Part shown: positions 30,037-38,017 of the stretch, in pieces | How the letters are laid out: every line of letters begins with the position of its first letter | Numbering within the stretch: position 1 is the stretch's first letter | Source: JALYQB01 sp035640155 | GTDB taxonomy: Bacteria > Actinomycetota > Actinomycetes > Mycobacteriales > Pseudonocardiaceae | Direction: 5' to 3' | DNA length: 64,000 nt | NCBI GenBank assembly: GCA_035640155.1 | Contig: DASQWR010000223.1 | Span: 9,037 to 73,036, forward strand | Program-made: the position numbers and the translations under genes | The notes under the pieces: generated by a model | What the model saw: only the letters and a program-made list of their open reading frames with translations | Told to the model about the DNA's origin: nothing | Database searches by the model: none

Positions 30037-32094
30037 TCACAGCAGGGTGGGCTGCTCGGCAGGCCGTCGAACCGGTCGGCCCTCCGCGAGCACGGCGCCG
30101 CGGGCCTCGGCCGGCGTCGCTCGACCGACGCCGTATTGCCGAGCGAGCCGGGCTACCCGCGCGGCGACGTCGACCTGGTAGGACTTCGGCGCGTAGGCAC
30201 CGCGGCCGTAGAGTTCCCGGTAGCGCGGCAGAAGCTCCGGGTGCTCCCGCTCCAACCAGCCGAGGTACCATTCCTGGGCGCCGGGGCGCAGGTGGAGTAC
30301 CAGCGGGGAGATGCTGCGTGCCCCGGCCTCGGCGATCGCCCGGACGGTGGCGTCGAGCTGCTCGGATGAGTCGGTGAGGTGCGGCAGGATCGGCGCCATC
30401 AGCACGCCGCAGCCGATGCCCGCGTCGGTGAGCGTGCGGCATGCCCCAAGCCGGGCACGGGGGGACGGCGTGCCGGGCTCGACGTCGCGCCACACCGCGG
30501 CGTCGACGGACCCGATCGAGAGGTTCACCGCGACGTCGGTGGCCTCCGCCGACTCCCTCAGCAGGTCGAGATCGCGCAGCACCAGCGTGCCCTTGGTGAG
30601 GATGGAGAACGGGTTCCGCGCGTCCCGCAGCGCGGCGAGGATGCCGGGCATCAGCCGGTAGCGCCCCTCGGCGCGCTGATAGCAGTCCACGTTGGTACCC
30701 ATCGCGATGTGTTCGCCGGCCCACCGCGGCCGGGCCAGCTCGACCCGCACCAGCTCGGGTGCGTTGACCTTCACCACGACCTTCGTGTCGAAGTCGATGC
30801 CCGCATCGAGGTCGAGGTACTCGTGTGTGTTGCGGGCGAAGCAGTTGTGCGACACCACGCCGTTCGCGATGAAGTCCCCGGTACCGGTGGTGATGTCGCA
30901 CATCGGCAGCTCGAGCCCGAGGTCCTCCACCGACGCCACCCGCAGCTGCGCCTTGTTCTTGATCGCGACGCCGTCCATCGACCTCTTGCGAGTGATGGCC
31001 GGGTCGGCGGTGTGGAAGAAGCGGAGCTGCTCGCACTGACCTCCGAGCAGCCGGACCGACCGCAGACCGTTGGTCCGACCTCCGTCCTCGATCCGGTACC
31101 CGAACCCGAAGCGGCGTAGGCAGGCAGTCGTCTGGTCGATGATCTCAGAATCCGTGTTGGAGATCCGGAACACTCCTTCCGAGCAGCTTCCCTCGGCGTC
31201 GAAGACTCCGGCGAGAAAACCTCGGCACCACCCGTCGGTGGGTGAGTCCGGCCAACGGACGACCTCCCGTACGACGTCGACACCCACCCGCGTCGGGGTC
31301 CTGATCGCGGTCATCCCCCGGCGTTCCGGTGTTGTCGGGGCAAAGCCGAACGACTGAGTCGTGACCGCGACGGACTCGAGGTACTCCTGCGACCGGTCCA
31401 GCGCCTCCAGGTCGGTGAGCGCGAGGCGGAACCGGTGGACGTCGCTGCGGATCCTCCCGGCACGCGGGTAGGAGTAGGTCGCCAAGTGCTCGTCGCCGCG
31501 GACCATGCCGCACAGGTAGCCGCGGCGGTAGGCCGGACCGTGGTCCGGGCCGCGACTGAACTGGCCGGTACCGAGGAGTTCGTCGTTGGTGGTGAGGTGT
31601 GGCCGACGACGGGCACTCGAGGTCGTGCCGGTGACGTGCTTCCAGCCGCGTCCGGTGAGGAAGCGGTGGTCGCCGCTGGCCACTAGTTCAGTGCCGTCCT
31701 CGAGGATGACGCGGTAGGCCCGCTTGATCGTGGACCAGTGGGCGAGCACCTCGGTTCTCGTGTACCGCCGGTACGCGCCGCGGCGCGCGGTACCGTAGAG
31801 CGTGTCGCCGACTCTGAGATTGGCGATCGGCTTGGTGCGCCCATCGCACATCAAGATCGGCGTGTCACCCCGGAGGCAGTAGCGGCACGCGTGGGAGCAG
31901 CCGCGGTACGGGTTGATCGTCCAGCCGAACGGCAGGCGCGAACCGCCCGGGACCTTGTTGATGACGGACCGGGCGCGCACCTCGTAGAACGTCATCCCCC
32001 GGAACTCGGGCGTGTCGAACGTACGCTCCACAACGCGGTCCGCACCGAAGAGCGCGTCCTCGTCGGGCGACAGCATCAGGTTGTCCCATCGCAT
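30037..32094 (-). CDS. Rv2578c-family radical SAM protein interrupted by an intein
   Basis: Predicted radical SAM enzyme of unknown substrate, DNA-damage induced in mycobacteria (from memory). The precursor is 685 residues. The N-extein (1-72) begins MRWDNLMLSPDEDALFGADR and brings the first two cluster ligands C66 and C70. The intein occupies 73-417; the C-extein starts C418-FARNTHEYLD, restoring CSHACRYCFARN with the CX3CX2C iron-sulfur motif. The spliced protein would be 341 residues, normal for the family. The enzyme is inactive unless splicing occurs, since the third cluster Cys is the splice nucleophile. A perfect LexA box lies 12 bases upstream. Confidence 0.92.
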   Translation of the reverse strand: MRWDNLMLSPDEDALFGADRVVERTFDTPEFRGMTFYEVRARSVINKVPGGSRLPFGWTINPYRGCSHACRYCLRGDTPILMCDGRTKPIANLRVGDTLYGTARRGAYRRYTRTEVLAHWSTIKRAYRVILEDGTELVASGDHRFLTGRGWKHVTGTTSSARRRPHLTTNDELLGTGQFSRGPDHGPAYRRGYLCGMVRGDEHLATYSYPRAGRIRSDVHRFRLALTDLEALDRSQEYLESVAVTTQSFGFAPTTPERRGMTAIRTPTRVGVDVVREVVRWPDSPTDGWCRGFLAGVFDAEGSCSEGVFRISNTDSEIIDQTTACLRRFGFGYRIEDGGRTNGLRSVRLLGGQCEQLRFFHTADPAITRKRSMDGVAIKNKAQLRVASVEDLGLELPMCDITTGTGDFIANGVVSHNCFARNTHEYLDLDAGIDFDTKVVVKVNAPELVRVELARPRWAGEHIAMGTNVDCYQRAEGRYRLMPGILAALRDARNPFSILTKGTLVLRDLDLLRESAEATDVAVNLSIGSVDAAVWRDVEPGTPSPRARLGACRTLTDAGIGCGVLMAPILPHLTDSSEQLDATVRAIAEAGARSISPLVLHLRPGAQEWYLGWLEREHPELLPRYRELYGRGAYAPKSYQVDVAARVARLARQYGVGRATPAEARGAVLAEGRPVRRPAEQPTLL
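30844..31878 (-). mobile_element. Intein with LAGLIDADG homing endonuclease
   Basis: The 345-residue insert starts with Cys1 (CLRGDTPILM, block A), has block B SGDHRFLTGRGW, two LAGLIDADG helices (GYLCGMVRGDEHL near residue 192 of the precursor and GFLAGVFDAEGS near 292), block F CDITTGTGDFIANG and block G VVSHN followed by extein Cys418. All residues for Cys-type splicing (Cys1, TxxH-like His, penultimate His, Asn, Cys+1) are visible. The second endonuclease motif keeps its acidic D-x-E; the first reads MVRGDEH, with Asp displaced, so cutting activity is uncertain. Confidence 0.92.
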
Positions 32095-32106
32095 ACCGGA
32101 AGCCTA

Positions 32107-32122
32107 TCGAACACCAGTTCGA
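32107..32122. promoter_or_regulatory. LexA (SOS) box ahead of the radical SAM gene
   Basis: TCGAAC-ACCA-GTTCGA is an exact match to the actinobacterial SOS box consensus TCGAAC-N4-GTTCGA. It ends 12 bases before the ATG at 32094, so LexA would cover the promoter or translation start region. Mycobacterial Rv2578c is also in the LexA regulon (from memory). Confidence 0.85.
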
Positions 32123-32157
32123 GACTCCATCCTCATCCGCAGTCACGTCACAACGTG

Positions 32158-32179
32158 TGCCACATTGAGCCATGTGGCA
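32158..32179. terminator. Inverted repeat between the SMR and radical SAM genes
   Basis: TGCCACAT (32158-32165), 6 bases, ATGTGGCA (32172-32179) forms an 8-bp stem 15 bases past the SMR stop on the minus strand. There is no T run, so it may be an intrinsic hairpin terminator of the actinobacterial type or an operator. Confidence 0.4.
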
Positions 32180-32193
32180 GGTCGCCTGCGCGA

Positions 32194-32517
32194 TCACTGC
32201 GGGCGACCGAGCTCCAGGGCTGCCACGCCGGCGACCACCAGCACCACGCCGCCCACCTGCACCCAACTCAGGGTGTCGCCCAGGAACGCGGCACCGATCA
32301 GCGCCACGAGTGCTACTCCGGCGCCCGCCCAGATGGCGTAGGCCACCCCGACGGGCAGATCGCGCGCCAGTACTTGCGCGAGCAGCACGACGGCACTGAG
32401 GTACCCGATGACCACCAGGACTGCCGGTGCTGGACGGGAGAACCCGTCGGAGAGCCGCAGCGAGATCGTGCCCATCACCTCCAGCACGATCGCGCCGGCC
32501 AACAGCAGGTAGGTCAT
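32194..32517 (-). CDS. Small multidrug resistance (SMR) family transporter
   Basis: Four-helix proton-coupled exporter, functioning as a dimer. The 107 residues start MTYLLLAGAIVLEVMGTISL with the essential Glu14 in helix 1, then VIGYLSAVVLLAQVLARDLPVGVAYAIWAG, the SMR signature, and helices 3-4. The sequence is closer to EmrE/QacE-like exporters than to the guanidinium exporter SugE, but substrate cannot be assigned. ATG 32517 gives the standard N-terminus. Confidence 0.92.
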   Translation of the reverse strand: MTYLLLAGAIVLEVMGTISLRLSDGFSRPAPAVLVVIGYLSAVVLLAQVLARDLPVGVAYAIWAGAGVALVALIGAAFLGDTLSWVQVGGVVLVVAGVAALELGRPQ

Positions 32518-32604
32518 CAAGGGCTCCCTCGCGTCCGGGACGGGTTCAGTGTCGCCGAGCCCGTTCCCACCCGGGTGGGCCCCGACCAGCACGGGGCGGG
32601 CAGG

Positions 32605-33867
32605 ATGTCGGTGATGGGCTCCTCCACGCCGACCTCGTCCCATGCCCGCCACCGCCTCGCCAGTGCACCGGCTGCACCGGCGGGTCACGGCCATGGTCAC
32701 GGTCCCGTCGAGCCGGCGTCGGGTCGGGTGCGGGCGCTGCTCGCCCTGGTGCTGGTGCCGTTCGCGTTGGCCACCCTCGTCGGAGTGGCGCTGACCTGGC
32801 CCAGTGACAACCCGCCCACCGCGGGCGACATCGGGTTCGGGCAGCGGCCGGTGCAGGGTGAGGTGATCGCGACCAGCGCCACTCCGTGCAGCGTGGACGG
32901 GGCCGGCACGGGACAGGAGCCCGAGTGCGTTGCGCTTACCATCCTCCTGCGGGACGGTGAGGCGTCCGGCGCCACCATCGAGCAGGTCCTGCCGGACGAA
33001 CCCAGCACGCCGAGCGTCGCCACCGGGGACCGCGTCGTGCTCGCCTTCACCGGTGGTGACCCGGCGGACCCGAGCTCCTACCAGGTGCGGGACTTCCAGC
33101 GGAGCGCTCCGATGCTGTGGCTCGCGGTGCTCTTCGCGGTCGCGGTGGTGCTGCTGGGTCGGTGGAAGGGGCTCGCGTCGCTGGCTGCGCTCGGGTTCAG
33201 CTTCGGGGTGCTGCTGGTGTACCTGCTTCCGGCGATCCTGGCCGGTAGCGACCCGGTGGTGGTCGGCGTGCTGGGTGCCGGAGTGATCATGTTCGGCACG
33301 CTCTACCTGTCCCACGGGGTGTCCGCACGGACATCCACCGCCGTTCTCGGCACGCTGCTGAGCCTCGGCCTGATCGGACTGCTCGGCTCCGCGTTCTCCG
33401 CGGCCACCCGCCTCACCGGCCTGGGCGCCGACACCGCCAATCTCATCGCCGTCCTCGGCACCGGCATCGACGCCCGCGGCCTGCTCCTCGCCGGGGTGGT
33501 GATCGGCGCGCTGGGCGTGCTCGACGACGTCACGATGACGCAGACCAGTGCGGTGTGGGAACTACGCCGGGCGAACCCCGATCTGAGCAGCCGCGAGCTG
33601 TACACGGCCGCCCTGCGGATCGGGCGCGACCACATCGCCTCGGCGGTGAACACGCTCGCGCTCGCTTACGCCGGAGCAGCCCTGCCCGTCATGCTGGCGT
33701 TCTCGGTGTCCGGGCAGAGCTTCGGCACCCTGATCACCGCGCAGGACGTCGCGCAGGAGGTCGTCCGCACCCTCGTCGGCAGCATCGGCCTGGTCGCAGC
33801 GGTGCCCATCACCACCTTGATCGCCGCGGTGGTGGCCCGCCGCGACGAGGTGCCCGCAGTGCCCTGA
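32605..33867 (+). CDS. YibE/F family membrane protein
   Basis: Unknown function. The 420 residues have a His/Gly-rich head (GHGHGHG), one helix near 55, an extracytoplasmic OB-like section (QGEVIATSATPC to RVVLAFTGG), then seven or eight helices with family motifs LSHGVSARTSTAVLGTL, GVLDDVTMTQTSAVWEL and the AALRIGRDHIASAVNTLALAYAGAALP segment. The ATG at 32605 fits; an ATG at 32614 is an alternative. It diverges from the SMR gene. The 160 bases after the stop hold no gene I can support. Confidence 0.88.
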   Translation: MSVMGSSTPTSSHARHRLASAPAAPAGHGHGHGPVEPASGRVRALLALVLVPFALATLVGVALTWPSDNPPTAGDIGFGQRPVQGEVIATSATPCSVDGAGTGQEPECVALTILLRDGEASGATIEQVLPDEPSTPSVATGDRVVLAFTGGDPADPSSYQVRDFQRSAPMLWLAVLFAVAVVLLGRWKGLASLAALGFSFGVLLVYLLPAILAGSDPVVVGVLGAGVIMFGTLYLSHGVSARTSTAVLGTLLSLGLIGLLGSAFSAATRLTGLGADTANLIAVLGTGIDARGLLLAGVVIGALGVLDDVTMTQTSAVWELRRANPDLSSRELYTAALRIGRDHIASAVNTLALAYAGAALPVMLAFSVSGQSFGTLITAQDVAQEVVRTLVGSIGLVAAVPITTLIAAVVARRDEVPAVP

Positions 33868-34028
33868 TGTGGACCGCGAGGTCGCCCTGCCCGCGGTGGC
33901 CGGCTCGCGGTTCCCGCCGGTCGACTTCGTCTGGGACAACGCCGCGTTCGTGGTGTACCTCGCAGGACACGGCTTCGCCGACGCGGTCAGATCGGCCTGT
34001 GCGGACTGCTTTCCCACGCCGGCTCCGG

Positions 34029-35561
34029 TTATTCACATGTCATGTAGACCAGTTCGATCGGCGGGCCGGGTGGGAGCTCCAGCATCGGAACCGGTTTGCC
34101 GCAGGGGTTGCCGGTGTCCTTCCCGCGCGCGCGGAAGCTCAGGGTCCCACCTGCTCCGGATATGGAGTGAAGGGTGTTTAGGTTGGGCATTTGAGCGGTC
34201 ACGTCCGCGGATGACGGGGCGACCCCGGCCGGCTTCGATTCGGCCGCGAGCCGGATGGCCCGGGCGACGGTCAGCAGGGCGTCGTAGGTCAAGATCGCCT
34301 CGCCATCAGTGAGTTGATCTTTTGCTCCAAAGAGGTCATCGAACGACGAGAGGAATTCGATGAAGCCGTCGGGTCGATTTGCTCTGCCAACCTCCCAGCT
34401 TAGTGGATCGGCCGAGGTGGCCAAGGCGACCACGATGTTCGCCTCGCGGAGCCTAGTCTCTTCCAGCGCAGGCTCATCGGCGAGGGCCGCGGTGTCCGAC
34501 CCGACGGTGGCGACCGTTATCGGCGTTTCCCGACAAGTCCGCGCCTCGAGGGAAAGCAAGAAGCTGGGTAGGTCGATCTTCCGTCCGGCGAAGAGCACCA
34601 CCTGAGGTAACGGCTGCGCGCCGCAGATATTAGATGTGACGGGGGCGAAAATGTTTGCGGTGGCTTCGGCGGGGGTCGACTTGCCGCTGAATGCCTGGGT
34701 GGGATACAGGATCAGGTCCCCCAGTAGCGTGGTGAAGTTGTTCGTTAGGGATTCCACGAAGAGATCCCGGTTTGTGTCTTGGACGAGGATGGCCGAGTCG
34801 ATCCTTTTCTGATCCAGGTACTTTCGGAGCGCGACGACTTGGTCGTAGTTGCTCGGTACTACCCGTACAAAGCCAGGATAGTCCTGGTAGTTGAGCGAGT
34901 CGGCGGTGGCGAGGGTGGCCACCATGGGAATGTTTTCTTCACTCAGACGTTGCGCGGCGTCCCTGGTTTCATCAATGCTGACTCCTAATCCTATCACGCC
35001 GACGAGAGGTGCGTCCGCGTTGCGCATGCTCGCAAGTTGGTCCACCACCGGCGCCCACTGCTGGTGGTGGCTACCCTCATTAGCCAACACGAGCCGGATG
35101 AGCGGATCAGGATCGCCGGCGATCGGTGCGCGGTTGACGCGCCATTGAGCCGTATACGCACCCTCCATCTGATGGCGGACCTCTTCCACGTCGATCGGAC
35201 TGGTCTCGTCGACGGTCATCGGCAGGAACAGCGCGACCGTGACGGCGCGAACGGGCTTGTCCCCGGATTTTCTCACCTCTTCGACCACCCGCTTGTTCTC
35301 CCGGGCGATCTTGGCCTCGACATCGGCATAAGCAGGGCCGAAGACGTAGAAGCCGTCGGTCACACCGATGCACTCGTCGTCGACCCTGGTCACACCCGAG
35401 CCAAGTCCTCCGCAGGCGTGTAGCGCTGTTGTGACGCCAAACCACCCGGCGGGGACGAGGAGCACTCCCACAACAGCCATCACAATTCGATTCTGCCAGC
35501 GGCGCCGTCGTCCTCGCGACGTGTCCGGCGGCTCGAAGGTGTCGAGTAATGTGCTAGTCAT
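34029..35561 (-). CDS. Membrane-tethered periplasmic-binding-protein-like sensor
   Basis: The 510 residues have a short cytoplasmic head (1-24), one membrane helix (about 25-47) and a large extracytoplasmic domain with a type I binding-protein layout: VVDQLASMRNADAPLVGVIG, ETRDAAQRLSEENIPMVATLA, the hinge SLNYQDYPGFVRVVPSN, VVALRKYLDQKRIDSAILVQD and VVLFAGRKIDLPSFL. It resembles Leu/Ile/Val-type binding proteins but is anchored rather than lipidated and has no permease or transporter ATPase beside it. It lies 53 bases downstream of the STAND-like ATPase gene, so the pair probably forms one unit, with this as the external input. Confidence 0.8.
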   Translation of the reverse strand: MTSTLLDTFEPPDTSRGRRRRWQNRIVMAVVGVLLVPAGWFGVTTALHACGGLGSGVTRVDDECIGVTDGFYVFGPAYADVEAKIARENKRVVEEVRKSGDKPVRAVTVALFLPMTVDETSPIDVEEVRHQMEGAYTAQWRVNRAPIAGDPDPLIRLVLANEGSHHQQWAPVVDQLASMRNADAPLVGVIGLGVSIDETRDAAQRLSEENIPMVATLATADSLNYQDYPGFVRVVPSNYDQVVALRKYLDQKRIDSAILVQDTNRDLFVESLTNNFTTLLGDLILYPTQAFSGKSTPAEATANIFAPVTSNICGAQPLPQVVLFAGRKIDLPSFLLSLEARTCRETPITVATVGSDTAALADEPALEETRLREANIVVALATSADPLSWEVGRANRPDGFIEFLSSFDDLFGAKDQLTDGEAILTYDALLTVARAIRLAAESKPAGVAPSSADVTAQMPNLNTLHSISGAGGTLSFRARGKDTGNPCGKPVPMLELPPGPPIELVYMTCE

Positions 35562-35614
35562 CCCATTCCCTTCGCCATTGGCTCGTGGTCAGTGTTAGCG
35601 GTAAACCTCGGGCG

Positions 35615-37729
35615 TCAGGTCCACAACTCAGCCTCTCGATGGTGGTTCTGGGCGGCGAACAACAGCTGCTCAGCGCCACAGGGTGACTCCCCGGCAAGGG
35701 CGGTGTAGTCAGCGGCGATCTGGAGATGGAGACCACGGAGGCGGCTGCCGCTGAACGGGTCATCAGTGATCCACCGGCACGCGATGAGCCTCGTCAACGG
35801 CACGAGCGGCGACGGGAGATCGACCTGGCGGACCAAGGTGCACATTTGATCGATCGGAATAGCCGAAACGTCCCCCGGCCGCCGCGGCCATCGAGGGGCC
35901 GTGGTGACTGTTGTCAGCAGCTCCAGCCACGAGGTCGCCTCATCAAAGACAAGTCGCTCATGCAAGCGTTGCGTCACGAACGCGAGATCGCCGGTGGCGA
36001 GTGCGTAGTACAGCTCACCCGCTTGGTCGCCGGATGCCGCGCAGTGGGCGCGGTGCCAGTCGAAAATTTCCGACCAGTTGCGGGAGCCGACACCGTCGCG
36101 CCGAGCCAGCGTGCGCAGCAGGAGCCGGCGCAGTAGCAGCGGGCCCGCCCCAGCGGTGGCGGGCCACAGCACGGGGTCAATGATCGCCATGTAGGTGGCC
36201 TGGCTACAAGTCAGCAGCGCGCTGCTGGTCGCTAGCCGCACTGCGTGTTGCCGCTCCCGGGCCCCAGCGCAGGTGACCAGATCGTCGAGTACTTCCTCAG
36301 GGAATTGTCCGAGCAGACGCCGTTGCATCCTCTCCACAACCGTCATCCGGGCCGACTGGGTGGCGGGTTCCAGTTGGTCGAGTACCCTGGATGGCGCGTC
36401 GCGGTGCTCTGAGCGCTCGACGACGGCGTCCAGAAGCAGTCGGGTGGACGCCGGGTGCCCATCGGTCAGCTGGTGGACCATTCGCGTCAACCGTTGGTTG
36501 TTGCCCTCGCGCAGCGCGAGCGCGGACACCATGCTGCCGATCTCGTCCTGGGTGAGGTCCGCGAGACGGTATCGACACCACCAGCGGGTGGTAACGCCCT
36601 CGTGCCTCGCACGGCAGCGGACCTCGCCCTTCGCCGCGGTGAGCTCGACCTTCTCGGCCGGTACGTCAGCCAGCTCCCCTCGGCTGGTTACCACCACGGT
36701 GAGCGGATCAGGAGTGTCGTCGTCCATCACAGCGCGCTGCCGGCGCGCCTGGACCAGCCCGTTCACGAACATCTGACCCAGCCGGGTGTCCACATTGTCG
36801 AGTAGGATCACGCAGTTCAGCGACAGCTCGCCAGCCCTTCTACTGCTGGTGAACTGGTCGCACAGGTCAGCCAGGAACGCGTCCCACAGCAGCTGATCGA
36901 TCCGCTGACGGCTGTCCTCGTCGTCGGAGTTTCGGGCCCAGCGGTTCAGATCCACCAGCGTGTCGAGGGCGTCGTTGGTGCGGTTGCGTCCCTGGTGGCC
37001 GTACCAGTCGTGAAATGACCCGAGAACGAGTCGCCGCCCCGGAGCCCACTCGGTCAGACGGTCCAGAACCACGTCCAAGACCAGCTTAGGAACGCGCTTA
37101 GCAACATCAGACAGAGGCACACCAACACCCGCCAGCGCGTCGCCGGCGGTCTCCTCAAGGATCTGTCGCATTGTGCCAATGTTGCGCTCCTTTTCCAGTG
37201 CCGATCGGACCTGTTGACGAGCGCGAAATTGACTGTCCAGGTCGAGATCCTGGTGCATCACCAGCTGCCCGACGGTGAACCGCGGGAAGCGCAGCACGCC
37301 GTACCGCCGACATCTTTTGCTGAGTTCGAAAGCAAGGGCCGAGAGCACCTCTGAAGTGGCGGTGTGCCGGCTTTTCTCGAAGTCGATCTGACCATAGGGG
37401 ACACGCTGGTCCAGCAAAGTGACCATCCAGGCCAGCAGGGCTGTCTTGCCACTCCCTCGCGCACCTTCGAAAACGAGCACTGGGTAATCTTGGCTACGCG
37501 GCGTACCGTGCTGCTCGGGTCGCGCCATCAGTTCCCGAACCAGGGTGACGGCATGCCGCCGACCAACGAGGTGACGGACACCATCTAATACGGCAGGCCT
37601 CCATATCTGTAGAATGGCGTCTGCAGATGGCCGCGAGGGGCTTATAGTAGTGTGTGATGTGCTCCTCTCGGCGAGGGTAAACGCCTGAGCTTCCGTGGCC
37701 CTGTGTTCGTTGCGTAGCGCTTGTTCCAT
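35615..37729 (-). CDS. Large STAND/AAA-type P-loop ATPase
   Basis: Cytoplasmic 704-residue protein, no membrane segment. After a polar head (1-45) comes VRHLVGRRHAV, as in AAA proteins, then Walker A FEGARGSGKTALL (P-loop 89-96), Walker B NCVILLDNVD (306-314), and a sensor-like strand LTVVVTSRGEL near 345. A winged-helix-like part (DEIGSMVSALALREGNNQRL, DGHPASTRLLLDAV) and a helical C-terminal half follow, fitting a STAND switch ATPase without recognisable repeats. It precedes the tethered sensor gene by 53 bases. No effector domain is visible, so output is unknown: signalling or defence are both possible. Confidence 0.75.
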   Translation of the reverse strand: MEQALRNEHRATEAQAFTLAERSTSHTTISPSRPSADAILQIWRPAVLDGVRHLVGRRHAVTLVRELMARPEQHGTPRSQDYPVLVFEGARGSGKTALLAWMVTLLDQRVPYGQIDFEKSRHTATSEVLSALAFELSKRCRRYGVLRFPRFTVGQLVMHQDLDLDSQFRARQQVRSALEKERNIGTMRQILEETAGDALAGVGVPLSDVAKRVPKLVLDVVLDRLTEWAPGRRLVLGSFHDWYGHQGRNRTNDALDTLVDLNRWARNSDDEDSRQRIDQLLWDAFLADLCDQFTSSRRAGELSLNCVILLDNVDTRLGQMFVNGLVQARRQRAVMDDDTPDPLTVVVTSRGELADVPAEKVELTAAKGEVRCRARHEGVTTRWWCRYRLADLTQDEIGSMVSALALREGNNQRLTRMVHQLTDGHPASTRLLLDAVVERSEHRDAPSRVLDQLEPATQSARMTVVERMQRRLLGQFPEEVLDDLVTCAGARERQHAVRLATSSALLTCSQATYMAIIDPVLWPATAGAGPLLLRRLLLRTLARRDGVGSRNWSEIFDWHRAHCAASGDQAGELYYALATGDLAFVTQRLHERLVFDEATSWLELLTTVTTAPRWPRRPGDVSAIPIDQMCTLVRQVDLPSPLVPLTRLIACRWITDDPFSGSRLRGLHLQIAADYTALAGESPCGAEQLLFAAQNHHREAELWT

Positions 37730-37987
37730 GACTCGTAGTTCCCTGCCTGACGAGATGGTTTATTGCGTGGGTCGATATCGCCCGTATCCAAGAGAGCATG
37801 TATCTCCCGTCGCGCTGACGAATGGCCCGTTCGTGGAGACTGCCTGACATTTAGAGCCTATGAGTCAGGTCGAACTCTCGTCAATCTCCGCCACGACAGA
37901 TTTGCGGACTGCCTCCGGTCGTATCGCAAATGATCGGGATATCTATCGAAAGGAGGAGGGCAGATCTGCCACAAGACGGATGAGCCA

Positions 37988-38017
37988 CATGACATGTTCG
38001 GTTAAGGTCATGTCATG
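37988..38017. promoter_or_regulatory. Inverted repeat covering the histidine kinase start, with a 12-codon upstream frame
   Basis: CATGACATG (37988-37996) and CATGTCATG (38009-38017) are a perfect 9-bp inverted repeat. The right arm contains the kinase ATG and the 12-base loop contains its Shine-Dalgarno (aagg), so an RNA hairpin could gate translation; alternatively it is a DNA operator. A 12-codon frame from ATG 37980 (MSHMTCSVKVMS) ends in a TGA overlapping the kinase ATG and could couple translation, though its own ribosome site is poor (an aaaggaggaggg lies about 19 bases ahead). Confidence 0.55.

Noticed and set aside
32518..32604. Guanidine-type riboswitch before the SMR gene
   Set aside because: ACGR-like loops were looked for, but no pair of hairpins with the required loops is present.
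33869..34028. Short frame (MDREVALPAVAGSRFPP) after the YibE/F gene
   Set aside because: It runs into the convergent sensor gene, has no ribosome site or recognised domain, and could be a decayed fragment at most.
37843..37905. SOS box-like TCGAAC near the ATPase gene
   Set aside because: Only the first half site fits; the second half matches at three of six positions.
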